From: an uncultured Bacteroidales bacterium | GTDB lineage: Bacteria; Bacteroidota; Bacteroidia; Bacteroidales; P3 | Direction of reading: 5' to 3' | DNA length: 12,372 bases | NCBI GenBank assembly: GCA_947177315.1 | Contig: CAMWTX010000029.1 | Coordinates: forward strand, 1 to 12,372 | Shown: positions 5,710-12,372 of the stretch, piece after piece | Numbering within the stretch: position 1 is the first letter of the stretch | Layout: every line of letters starts with the position of its first letter | Notes under the pieces: model-generated | What the model saw: the letters and a program-made list of their open reading frames with translations, nothing else | The model's database searches: none | Told to the model about the DNA's origin: nothing | Made by a program: the position numbers and the translations under genes

Positions 5710-8427
5710 ATGGAATCTAAGGATATGAGCACATCAAACATTCATTCGGGGCTGAATCAACAACAAGTTGAAGAAAGCAGAACAAAGCACGGAGCCAATA
5801 TTCTCACGCCTCCTGCCGGAATTCCTCTCTGGAAAAGGTTTCTGGAAAAGTTCGGCGATCCGCTGATTCTTATCCTGCTCATCGCCGGCGCACTCTCGGT
5901 GGGCATTTCGTGTTATGAGTTCTTTTCGCTCGGCCAAAGTGCCGGTGTTTTCTTTGAACCGGCGGGCATCTTCATTGCCATATTGCTGGCCACCGGACTG
6001 GCTTTTGCCTTTGAACTGAAAGCCGACAGAGAGTTTGCCCTGCTCAATCAGGTAAACGACAACGAGGCGGTAAAGGCCATTCGGAACGGCGGCACGGTGG
6101 AGATAGCGCGCAAAGACGTGGTGGTGGGCGATATCGTTTTGCTGGAAACCGGCGAGGAAATTCCCGCCGACGGCGAGTTACTGGATGCCGTTTCCCTCCA
6201 TGTGGATGAATCTTCCTTAACGGGTGAACCCCTCTGCGCCAAGACCACCCATCCCGAAGAGTTCGACACGGAAGCCACCTTTGCGTCGAACCATGTGTTG
6301 CGCGGCACAAAGGTAATGGAGGGACACGGCATCATGCGTGTTTTCGCCGTGGGCGACCACACCGAAAACGGCAAGGTGTTCGAATCCGTGCGCATCGACG
6401 ACAGCGTAAAGACACCGCTCAACCAGCAGTTGGAAGGGCTCGGCTCGCTGATCTCCAAAATCAGTTATGTATTGGCCGGCATCATCCTTGCCGGGCGCAT
6501 CATCCTTTATTTTGCCCATGCACCGGTGGTTGATTGGGGCAGCATGGATTTTTGGATGCCCTTTGTCTCTTACCTGCTGCAAACGCTTATGATTGCCGTT
6601 ACGCTCATGGTGGTGGCCGTGCCGGAGGGTCTGCCGATGGCGGTTACGCTCAGCCTGGCGTATTCGATGCGGCGCATGCTCAAAACGAACAACCTCGTGC
6701 GCAAGATGCACGCCTGCGAAACGATGGGCGCCACCACGGTGATCTGCACCGACAAGACCGGTACCTTGACCCGCAACCGCATGCAGGTGTATCAAAGTGA
6801 ATTTTACGGAAACCCGCCGGCGGAGATACTTTACGAGGGCATTGCGGTAAACTCCACCGCGCGTTTGGACTTGCAGGGAAAAACGCCCAAGGTATTGGGA
6901 AATCCCACCGAAGGTGCGCTCCTGCTGTGGCTTCAAAAACAGGGCGCCGATTACGAAGCCTTGCGGCAAAAAGCGGACAGGCTGGAGGAACTTCCTTTCA
7001 GCACCGAGCGCAAATACATGGCCACGCTCATAAAATCGGGCAACGGAAAAAAGTTCCTTTATGTAAAGGGAGCCCCCGAAATCGTGTTCGGGCTTTGCCA
7101 GCATATTCCGGAGGGCATCGACAAAAAAAGCCTGGACAAACGTTTGCTGGAATACCAGAACCAAGCCATGCGCACACTCGGTTTCGCCTATCGGGAAATG
7201 GAGGAAACGCCCAAGGGAACGCCGCTTTTTGAAGACGGAAGAATCCAGGTGCAGGGGCTTGTCTTTCTCGGCATCGTGGCCATTTCCGATCCGGTGCGCG
7301 AGGATGTTCCCGCCGCTGTAAAAGAGGTGCTGGATGCCGGCGTTCAGGTAAAAATCGTTACCGGCGACACACCCGGCACCGCCAAGGAAATAGGCCGTCA
7401 GATCGGGCTTTGGAACGACCGCACGGACAACGAAAGCAACATCACCACGGGCGTGGAGTTCGAAGCGATTCCCGACCAGGAGCTGCCGCAACGGGTGGGC
7501 GGTTTAAAAATCATTGCCCGTGCCCGTCCTCTGGATAAAAAACGTTTGGTGCAGGCCTTGCAGTACAACGGCGAAGTGGTGGCGGTTACCGGCGACGGCA
7601 CGAACGACGCGCCCGCACTCAAGGCCGCCCATGTGGGGCTTTCGATGGGCGACGGCACGTCGGTGGCCAAAGAGGCTTCCGACATTACGATTGTAGATAA
7701 CTCGTTCGCCTCTATCGGCAGGGCGGTTATGTGGGGGCGGTCGCTGTACCGGAACATCCAGCGGTTTATCCTTTTTCAGATGACGGTGAACGTGGCGGCA
7801 TGCCTTATCGTGCTCTTCGGGGCGTTTATGGGCACGCAGTCGCCGCTCACGGTAACGCAGATGCTTTGGGTGAACCTTATCATGGACACTTTCGCCGCCA
7901 TCGCCCTAGCTTCCTTGCCGCCTTCGGCTTCGGTGATGAAAGAAAAACCGCGTTCGCGGCAGGCCTTTATCATAGACCGCCCCATGTGGATGCGGATTAT
8001 CGGCACGGGGGGCGTTTTCTTTTTGCTTCTGCTGGCGGTACTCTATTATTTTGAACACGCGGAAATAAGTTCGCTCACACAGATAGGGCGCGTTCCCCTG
8101 GGAAAAGGCAACGGGCTCTCAGCCTACGAACTTTCGCTGTTCTTTACCCTATTCGTTTTCCTGCAATTCTGGAATATGTTCAACGCGCGGACTTTCGCCA
8201 CCTTCCGATCGGTGTTCCGTTCCAAAAACGGAAAAGGCTTCGGCCTGATCGCCCTGCTTATCGTAGCCGGGCAAATCCTTATCGTAAGCGTGGGCGGCGA
8301 ATTTTTCAGCGTAACGCCCCTCAAGCTCACCGACTGGTTGATCCTTATCGCCGCCACTTCGCTCGTGCTTTGGTGCGGGGAAGGGTTCCGCCTGATAAAA
8401 AATGTACGCGTAGCCCGAAGGCGGTGA
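5710..8427 (+). CDS. PMCA-type calcium-translocating P-type ATPase
   Basis: This is an inner-membrane P-type ATPase of the IIB (PMCA-like) group that exports Ca2+ using ATP. From ATG 5710 it has 905 residues. The order is: N-terminal cation-ATPase region, M1-M2 (M1 from DPLILILL at residue 50), actuator domain with SSLTGEP (168-174), M4 with VAVPEGLP (Pro305, Glu306), phosphorylation motif DKTGTLT with Asp348, nucleotide-binding KGAPE, hinge VTGDGTNDAP (from about 626), then M5-M10. M5 carries Asn694 in FQMTVNVA, and M6 carries Asn722 and Asp726 in WVNLIMD. This is the single calcium-site pattern of PMCAs rather than the two-site pattern of SERCA pumps. ATGs at 5647, 5710 and 5725 are in frame. 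The first lies at or before the predicted transcription start. Between 5710 and 5725 I cannot decide. It stands alone, divergent from udk, and is followed by a probable terminator. Confidence 0.93.
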   Translation: MESKDMSTSNIHSGLNQQQVEESRTKHGANILTPPAGIPLWKRFLEKFGDPLILILLIAGALSVGISCYEFFSLGQSAGVFFEPAGIFIAILLATGLAFAFELKADREFALLNQVNDNEAVKAIRNGGTVEIARKDVVVGDIVLLETGEEIPADGELLDAVSLHVDESSLTGEPLCAKTTHPEEFDTEATFASNHVLRGTKVMEGHGIMRVFAVGDHTENGKVFESVRIDDSVKTPLNQQLEGLGSLISKISYVLAGIILAGRIILYFAHAPVVDWGSMDFWMPFVSYLLQTLMIAVTLMVVAVPEGLPMAVTLSLAYSMRRMLKTNNLVRKMHACETMGATTVICTDKTGTLTRNRMQVYQSEFYGNPPAEILYEGIAVNSTARLDLQGKTPKVLGNPTEGALLLWLQKQGADYEALRQKADRLEELPFSTERKYMATLIKSGNGKKFLYVKGAPEIVFGLCQHIPEGIDKKSLDKRLLEYQNQAMRTLGFAYREMEETPKGTPLFEDGRIQVQGLVFLGIVAISDPVREDVPAAVKEVLDAGVQVKIVTGDTPGTAKEIGRQIGLWNDRTDNESNITTGVEFEAIPDQELPQRVGGLKIIARARPLDKKRLVQALQYNGEVVAVTGDGTNDAPALKAAHVGLSMGDGTSVAKEASDITIVDNSFASIGRAVMWGRSLYRNIQRFILFQMTVNVAACLIVLFGAFMGTQSPLTVTQMLWVNLIMDTFAAIALASLPPSASVMKEKPRSRQAFIIDRPMWMRIIGTGGVFFLLLLAVLYYFEHAEISSLTQIGRVPLGKGNGLSAYELSLFFTLFVFLQFWNMFNARTFATFRSVFRSKNGKGFGLIALLIVAGQILIVSVGGEFFSVTPLKLTDWLILIAATSLVLWCGEGFRLIKNVRVARRR

Positions 8428-8430
8428 GGG

Positions 8431-8448
8431 TGCGTACTCAAGTACGTG
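8431..8448 (+). other. Short hairpin just after the ATPase stop
   Basis: CGTAC (8433-8437), loop TCAA, then GTACG (8442-8446) form a perfect five-pair stem, extendable by two G-T wobbles. It begins four bases after the ATPase stop codon. It could protect the mRNA 3' end or be part of a dispersed intergenic repeat. Function is not shown. Confidence 0.4.
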
Positions 8449-8460
8449 ACCGAACAAGCC

Positions 8461-8502
8461 GAGGGCTGCAACGAAGCAGATTGCCCTCCAAAACGTTTTT
8501 TT
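8461..8502 (+). terminator. Putative rho-independent terminator of the calcium ATPase
   Basis: GAGGGC (8461-8466) pairs with GCCCTC (8483-8488). Inside, CTGC and GCAG can alternatively extend the stem around an AACGAA loop with a small bulge. A run of seven T follows at 8496-8502, seven bases after the stem. The spacing to the T-run is longer than ideal, but the position between the ATPase and sodB fits termination. Confidence 0.5.
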
Positions 8503-8505
8503 CGT

Positions 8506-8513
8506 TATCTTTG
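8506..8513 (+). promoter_or_regulatory. Putative -7 element for the sodB-recX run
   Basis: TATCTTTG matches the Bacteroidota -7 consensus TAnnTTTG exactly. It lies 33 nt upstream of the sodB ATG, predicting a leader of roughly 25 nt. An upstream ATTG at 8480-8483 is about 22 nt away, slightly long for the -33 element, and falls inside the terminator stem of the preceding gene. Confidence 0.5.
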
Positions 8514-8546
8514 GGAGTAGAAAATGTTTCTAAAACCCAAAATACT

Positions 8547-9122
8547 ATGAAAACATTTGAACTTCCTCCGCTTCCTTATGCCGAAAACGCATTGGAACCG
8601 TTTATTTCCGCACAGACCCTTTCGTTCCACTACGGAAAACATCACAAGGCATATATCGACAACCTGAACAAACTTAAGGAAGGCACGCCTTTTGCCGATG
8701 CCGGCCTGGAACAGATTGTGCGTGAAGCCGAAGGCGGCCTTTACAACAACGCCGCCCAGGTGTGGAACCATACTTTCTATTGGAACTGCCTCTCGCCCAA
8801 AGGCGGCGGAGAACCCACGGGCAAACTGCTGGAAGCCATCAACGAAAAATGGGGCAGCTTCGAAGCCTTCAAGACCGCTTTTTCGGCGGCGGCCGCCGGT
8901 CTGTTCGGTTCAGGATGGGTTTGGCTGGCAGAAGGCAAAAAAGGCCTGGAAATCATTGCCACGCCCAATGCCGGCAATCCCCTGCGCGATAAGATGAACC
9001 CGATTATGGTTCTCGACGTATGGGAACACGCCTACTACCTGGATAAACAGAACCGCCGCCCCGACTATATCGCCGATTTTTGGAAAATCGTAGATTGGGA
9101 AACCATCGGAGGCCGATACTAA
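8547..9122 (+). CDS. sodB: Superoxide dismutase, Fe-type (possibly cambialistic)
   Basis: The enzyme dismutates superoxide to oxygen and hydrogen peroxide in the cytoplasm. The 191-residue protein has the usual length. Metal ligands are visible as His28 (in FHYGKHH), His75 (in VWNHTFYWN), Asp157 and His161 (in DVWEHAYYLD). Gln71 in NNAAQVWNH is the placement typical of Fe enzymes. Some Bacteroidota homologues can use Fe or Mn, which sequence alone cannot settle. ATG 8547 begins the canonical MKTFELPPLPY. The frame is open further upstream to 8370, but that stretch runs through the ATPase end and terminator and is not homologous. It heads a compact run with aroK 6 nt downstream, and a TATCTTTG element precedes it. 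No signal peptide. Confidence 0.97.
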   Translation: MKTFELPPLPYAENALEPFISAQTLSFHYGKHHKAYIDNLNKLKEGTPFADAGLEQIVREAEGGLYNNAAQVWNHTFYWNCLSPKGGGEPTGKLLEAINEKWGSFEAFKTAFSAAAAGLFGSGWVWLAEGKKGLEIIATPNAGNPLRDKMNPIMVLDVWEHAYYLDKQNRRPDYIADFWKIVDWETIGGRY

Positions 9123-9128
9123 ACGCGC

Positions 9129-9638
9129 ATGAACATCTACCTGACAGGCTTTATGGGGTGCGGAAAGAGCAGCATGGGCAAGGAAATAGCCGCTGCCCTG
9201 AACCTTGAGGTTTCCGACACCGACGCCCTGGTTCAAGAAAAGGCGGGAATGGATATCCCGGAGATTTTCAACCGGCAGGGCGAGGCCGCGTTCAGACAAA
9301 TGGAAAGCGAAGTGCTCCGTTCGATTCCCGACCAAAGGCTTGTCATTACCGGAGGGGGGCTTCCGTGTTCCGAGGCCAACTGGAACTACATGAAGCAACA
9401 CGGCTACATCGTTTACATAGAAGTTCCCGTTCCGGTGCTTTTTGAACGTTTGAGAACGGATAAGAACAAAAGCCAGCGGCCCCTGATCCGCCACCTTGAC
9501 GACAACGGACTAAAGGATTACATCCTTACGGCCATCGACCGGAGAAAAGCGTTTTACGAGCGGGCGGATTACATTTTCCGAAGTTCGGAACAAGATACAA
9601 AAATATTAATAGAAAAACTTAAAACCATAAAACTATGA
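9129..9638 (+). CDS. aroK: Shikimate kinase
   Basis: Shikimate kinase phosphorylates shikimate at the 3-OH with ATP, the fifth step of chorismate synthesis, in the cytoplasm. It has 169 residues, as expected. The Walker A motif is GFMGCGKS at residues 7-14. Asp30 and Asp32 form the DTD Mg/shikimate site, Arg56 in FRQMESE and GGG at 75-77 contact shikimate, Arg117 in QRPLI is the lid arginine, and the RRK near residue 138 fits the adenine-binding arginine. It starts 6 nt after sodB, and its stop overlaps the fusA2 ATG (ATGA), so translation is likely coupled. No other aromatic-pathway gene is present. Confidence 0.95.
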   Translation: MNIYLTGFMGCGKSSMGKEIAAALNLEVSDTDALVQEKAGMDIPEIFNRQGEAAFRQMESEVLRSIPDQRLVITGGGLPCSEANWNYMKQHGYIVYIEVPVPVLFERLRTDKNKSQRPLIRHLDDNGLKDYILTAIDRRKAFYERADYIFRSSEQDTKILIEKLKTIKL

Positions 9639-11788
9639 ACGATTTTCAGACCGAAAAAATCAAGAACATCGCCATTCTGGGCGGTTCGGGCGCGGGCAAG
9701 ACCACGCTTGCCGAAGCCTTTCTCTTTGAAGCGGGCGTTATCAAACGCTGTGGCAGCGTGGAAGCCAAGAACACGGTTTGCGACTATTTTCCGGTGGAAA
9801 AAGAATACGGCTATTCCGTTTTCTCCACCATTTTCAGCCTTAACTGGCAAGACCGCAAGCTCAACTTTATCGACTGCCCCGGTTCCGACGACTTTGCCGG
9901 TGCCGCCGTTTCGGCACTGAACGTTACCGACACCGCGCTGATGGTGCTCAATGCCCAATACGGCGTGGAAGTGGGAACCATCAACCAGTTCCGTCAGACC
10001 GAACAGTTCCACAAGCCCGTTATCTTCGTGGTGAACCAACTCGACCACGAAAAGGCAGACTACGACAACACGCTCGCCCAGCTGCGCGACCAATGGGGCA
10101 ACCGCGTGGTTCCCGTGCAATATCCCGTTACGGTGGGCAACAGTTTCCATGCCGTTATCGACGTGCTCAAGATGAAGATGTACCAATGGAAGCCCGAAGG
10201 CGGCGTTCCCGAAGTGCTGCCGATTCCCGAAGCCGAACAGGAAAAGGCCATGGAACTCCACAAAGCCTTGGTGGAAGCCGCCGCCGAACACGACGATGCG
10301 CTGATGAACAAGTTTTTTGAAGAAGGCACGTTGAGCGAAGACGATATGCGCGCCGGTATCCGCGCCGGGCTGGTTACCCGCGGCATGTTCCCCGTATTCT
10401 GCGTATGCGCCGGACGGGATATGTGCGTGCGCCGCACCCTCGAATTTCTGGGCAACGTGGTTCCCTGCACCGACAAGATGCCCCGCCCCGTAACCACCGA
10501 CGGCCGCGAAGTTACACCCGTTTCCGACGGCCCTACCTGCCTGTTCGTGTTCAAGACCAGCATCGAACCCCATATCGGCCAGGTGGCCTATTTCAAGGTG
10601 ATTTCCGGCACGGTGCGCGTAGGCGACGATTTGGTGAACGCCGACCGCGGTTCCAAGGAACGCATGTCGCAGATCTTTACCATTGCCGGACAGAACCGCG
10701 AGGAAGTGAACGAAATGCGCGCCGGCGACATAGGCGCCACCGTCAAGATGAAAGACGTGCGCCGCGGCAACACGCTCAACAGCAAGGATTGCGATTACCG
10801 CTTTGACTTTATCCGTTATCCCGAACCCAAGTACCGCCGCGCCATCAGGCCCGAAAACGAAGCGGATGCCGAAAAGATGATGGAAGTGCTTTTCCGCATG
10901 CACGAAGAAGACCCCACCTGGATTATCGAACAATCGAAGGAACTCAAGCAGACCATTGTTTCCGGACAAGGGGAATTCCACCTGCGCACGCTCAAATGGC
11001 GCATCGAAAACAACGACAAGATTCCCGTTGTCTTTTCCGAACCCAAGATTCCTTACCGCGAAACCATCACCAAGGCCGCACGCGCCGATTACCGCCACAA
11101 GAAGCAGTCGGGCGGTGCCGGCCAGTTTGCCGAAGTGCACCTTATCGTGGAACCCTATTACGAAGGGATGCCCGCGCCTACCACTTATCGTTTCAAGGGG
11201 CAGGAATTCAAGGTTTCGGCGCGCGACACCCAGGTTATCAACCTCGAATGGGGCGGAAAACTGGTGTTCGTGAACAGCATCGTGGGCGGTGCCATCGACG
11301 CCCGCTTTTTGCCCGCCATTCAGAAAGGCATCCTGGCCCGCATGGAACAAGGCCCGCTTACCGGCTCCTATGCCCGAGACGTGCGCGTTATCGTCTATGA
11401 CGGCAAGATGCACCCTGTTGACAGCAACGAAATCTCTTTCATGATTGCCGGCCGCACCGCATTCAGCGCAGCCTTCAAGGAAGCCGACCCCAAGATTCTT
11501 GAACCCGTTTATGAGGTGGAAGTGTCCGTACCCTCCGACTATATGGGCGACGTGATGAGCGACCTGCAAGGCCGCCGCGCCGTTATTTCGGGCATGAACA
11601 GCGAAAAAGGCTACGAAAAGATTCTGGCCAAGGCTCCGCTCAAGGAAATGTCGGATTTCTCCACGGCCTTGAGTTCCATTACCGGCGGCCGGGCTTCGTT
11701 TACGATGCACTTCAACAGCTACGAACTGGTGCCCTTCGACATCCAGGAAAAACTGCTCAAGGAATACGACAGCAAGGAAGAGGAATAA
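9635..11788 (+). CDS. fusA2: Elongation factor G paralogue (EF-G2 type) with degenerate GTPase motifs
   Basis: This 717-residue ribosomal translocase-like factor has all five EF-G domains in order: G domain (about 1-270), II, III, IV (with the QSGGAGQFAEV loop and the segment around GSYARDVRVIVYDG) and V (from about PVYEVEVSVPSDYMG). The G domain is altered. G1 keeps GGSGAGKT (16-23), but the switch I RGITI of ordinary EF-G is YGYSV here (58-62). The catalytic His of DxPGHxDF is Ser84 in DCPGSDDF, and G4 NKxD is NQLD (134-137). From memory, a Bacteroides EF-G2 of this type has been described as translocating without GTP hydrolysis and as needed in starvation and gut colonisation. The resemblance is by motif and is not a database result. 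It overlaps aroK by 4 nt, precedes recX by 10 nt, and has no obvious promoter of its own. A conventional EF-G must be encoded elsewhere. Confidence 0.93.
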   Translation: MNDFQTEKIKNIAILGGSGAGKTTLAEAFLFEAGVIKRCGSVEAKNTVCDYFPVEKEYGYSVFSTIFSLNWQDRKLNFIDCPGSDDFAGAAVSALNVTDTALMVLNAQYGVEVGTINQFRQTEQFHKPVIFVVNQLDHEKADYDNTLAQLRDQWGNRVVPVQYPVTVGNSFHAVIDVLKMKMYQWKPEGGVPEVLPIPEAEQEKAMELHKALVEAAAEHDDALMNKFFEEGTLSEDDMRAGIRAGLVTRGMFPVFCVCAGRDMCVRRTLEFLGNVVPCTDKMPRPVTTDGREVTPVSDGPTCLFVFKTSIEPHIGQVAYFKVISGTVRVGDDLVNADRGSKERMSQIFTIAGQNREEVNEMRAGDIGATVKMKDVRRGNTLNSKDCDYRFDFIRYPEPKYRRAIRPENEADAEKMMEVLFRMHEEDPTWIIEQSKELKQTIVSGQGEFHLRTLKWRIENNDKIPVVFSEPKIPYRETITKAARADYRHKKQSGGAGQFAEVHLIVEPYYEGMPAPTTYRFKGQEFKVSARDTQVINLEWGGKLVFVNSIVGGAIDARFLPAIQKGILARMEQGPLTGSYARDVRVIVYDGKMHPVDSNEISFMIAGRTAFSAAFKEADPKILEPVYEVEVSVPSDYMGDVMSDLQGRRAVISGMNSEKGYEKILAKAPLKEMSDFSTALSSITGGRASFTMHFNSYELVPFDIQEKLLKEYDSKEEE

Positions 11789-11798
11789 TCCTTCAACG

Positions 11799-12209
11799 AT
11801 GGAAAAACCATCCTTGGAAAACCTTTATGCCAAGATTTCACGCTACTGCGCCTACCAAGAGCGCAGTAGCGGCGAAGTACGGCAGAAACTGCGTCTGCTG
11901 GGCGCCGACAGCCAAACCGCGCAAAGGCTGTTGCAACGTCTGGCGGACGATAATTTTATCAACGAGGAACGTTTTGCCCGTGCCTATGTGCGCGGCAAAT
12001 TCCGCATCAACGGCTGGGGCCGGCTCAAGATAAAGAACGGGCTGCGCGCCAAAGGCGTTGATGAAAACCTTATATGCACCGCCCTGTCCGAAGAAATCAA
12101 TGAGAAGGAATATGCCGCCCTCCTGCAACGCACAGTAACCGAAAAAGGCCCGAAAACCGCCCTCTCGCGCGGCTTCGAGCCTTCTTTGATCCGGTTTTCG
12201 GATGTTTAA
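11799..12209 (+). CDS. recX: RecX-family regulator of RecA (compact form)
   Basis: RecX binds RecA filaments and modulates recombination and the SOS response. The 136-residue protein shows the family's three-helix repeat style: YCAYQERSSGEVRQKL (about 17-32), DDNFINEERFARAYVRGK (50-67) with the typical FINEERFA signature, GWGRLKIKNGLRAKGV, and a terminal LSRGFEPSLI. The segment between KEYAALLQR and the terminal SRGF motif is shorter than in many RecX proteins, so the third repeat is compact but ends normally. It lies 10 nt after fusA2 and probably shares its transcript. recA is not in the window. The downstream gene on the minus strand converges, with 15 nt between stops. Confidence 0.88.
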   Translation: MEKPSLENLYAKISRYCAYQERSSGEVRQKLRLLGADSQTAQRLLQRLADDNFINEERFARAYVRGKFRINGWGRLKIKNGLRAKGVDENLICTALSEEINEKEYAALLQRTVTEKGPKTALSRGFEPSLIRFSDV

Positions 12210-12224
12210 GATTTAGTTGAGGGC

Positions 12225-12372
12225 TTACGATTTTCTACGGGTTACGGCATTCCATTCTGCTTGAAGGTTGGACCGAAGCGAAGAAGCGATTTCTTCCATG
12301 GAGAGCGTGCGTTTTTCCCGTATCAAAACCAAGGATTTCTGAACAAGCTCTTTATATGCCTTTGTGTAGCGG
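12225..12372 (-). CDS. C-terminal end of an unidentified protein, N-terminus off window
   Basis: The minus strand is open from the right edge for 48 codons to a TAA at 12227-12225. The peptide contains YKELVQKSLVLIREK and LSMEEIASSLRSNLQAEWN and ends AVTRRKS. It is charged and helical, with an EEIASSLR stretch that could belong to a helix-turn-helix, but I do not recognise the family. Its amino-acid content looks more like coding sequence than the opposite-strand reading, which is also open here. Convergent to recX. Confidence 0.5.
   Translation of the reverse strand, partial: RYTKAYKELVQKSLVLIREKRTLSMEEIASSLRSNLQAEWNAVTRRKS

Noticed and set aside
8370..8546. N-terminal extension of sodB by 59 codons
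   Set aside because: The extension overlaps the ATPase C-terminus and the hairpin/T-tract region. The canonical SOD start is ATG 8547.
9570..9577. TACATTTT inside aroK as a possible internal promoter for fusA2
   Set aside because: It is one base off the -7 consensus and has no -33 element at proper spacing, so a chance match cannot be excluded.
9569..11710. A 713-codon minus-strand ORF opposite fusA2
   Set aside because: It is a His/Gly/Val-rich antisense shadow of a clear EF-G gene. Its length reflects codon bias in fusA2, not a second gene.
12221..12372. Plus-strand open frame at the right edge
   Set aside because: It is also open but has an unnatural residue mix and no start near its beginning. 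The minus-strand reading looks more like protein and ends with a stop convergent to recX.

Overview
The window looks like ordinary chromosome of a member of the Bacteroidota, probably a Bacteroidales-type organism. The evidence is several matches to the Bacteroidota -7 promoter element (TAnnTTTG), a PorW/SprE-like TPR lipoprotein, an EF-G2-type elongation factor G paralogue of the kind known from Bacteroides, and weak or absent Shine-Dalgarno sequences. GC content is moderate to high with no obvious compositional break. I see no mobile element, CRISPR array, tRNA or rRNA.

Left half (1-5592, minus strand): one tightly packed run reads udk (uridine kinase), then a Lys/Ala-rich histone H1-tail-like protein, then purL (short-form FGAM synthase), then a TPR lipoprotein of the PorW/SprE family whose C-terminus lies off the left edge. 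The udk stop overlaps the ATG of the histone-like gene, and purL overlaps the lipoprotein gene. Neither purL nor the lipoprotein gene has a usable ATG; both appear to start at TTG or at an unusual codon. The purL frame is open upstream to an A9 tract in the histone-like gene.

Centre (5593-8546): a short divergent promoter region separates udk from a plus-strand PMCA-type calcium-transporting P-type ATPase. Two tandem hairpins and a T-tract follow the ATPase and probably end its transcript.

Right half (8547-12209, plus strand): a second compact run reads sodB (Fe-type superoxide dismutase), aroK (shikimate kinase), fusA2 (EF-G paralogue with degenerate GTPase motifs) and recX. Gaps are only -4 to +10 nt and a promoter-like element precedes sodB. 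At the right edge the last 48 codons of an unidentified minus-strand gene converge on recX.

The genes are mostly housekeeping. The points worth a second look are the EF-G paralogue that has lost its catalytic GTPase residues, the histone-like protein wedged between two nucleotide-metabolism genes, and the missing purL start codon next to a homopolymer slip site. I do not see convincing evidence of a wholly new multi-gene system.
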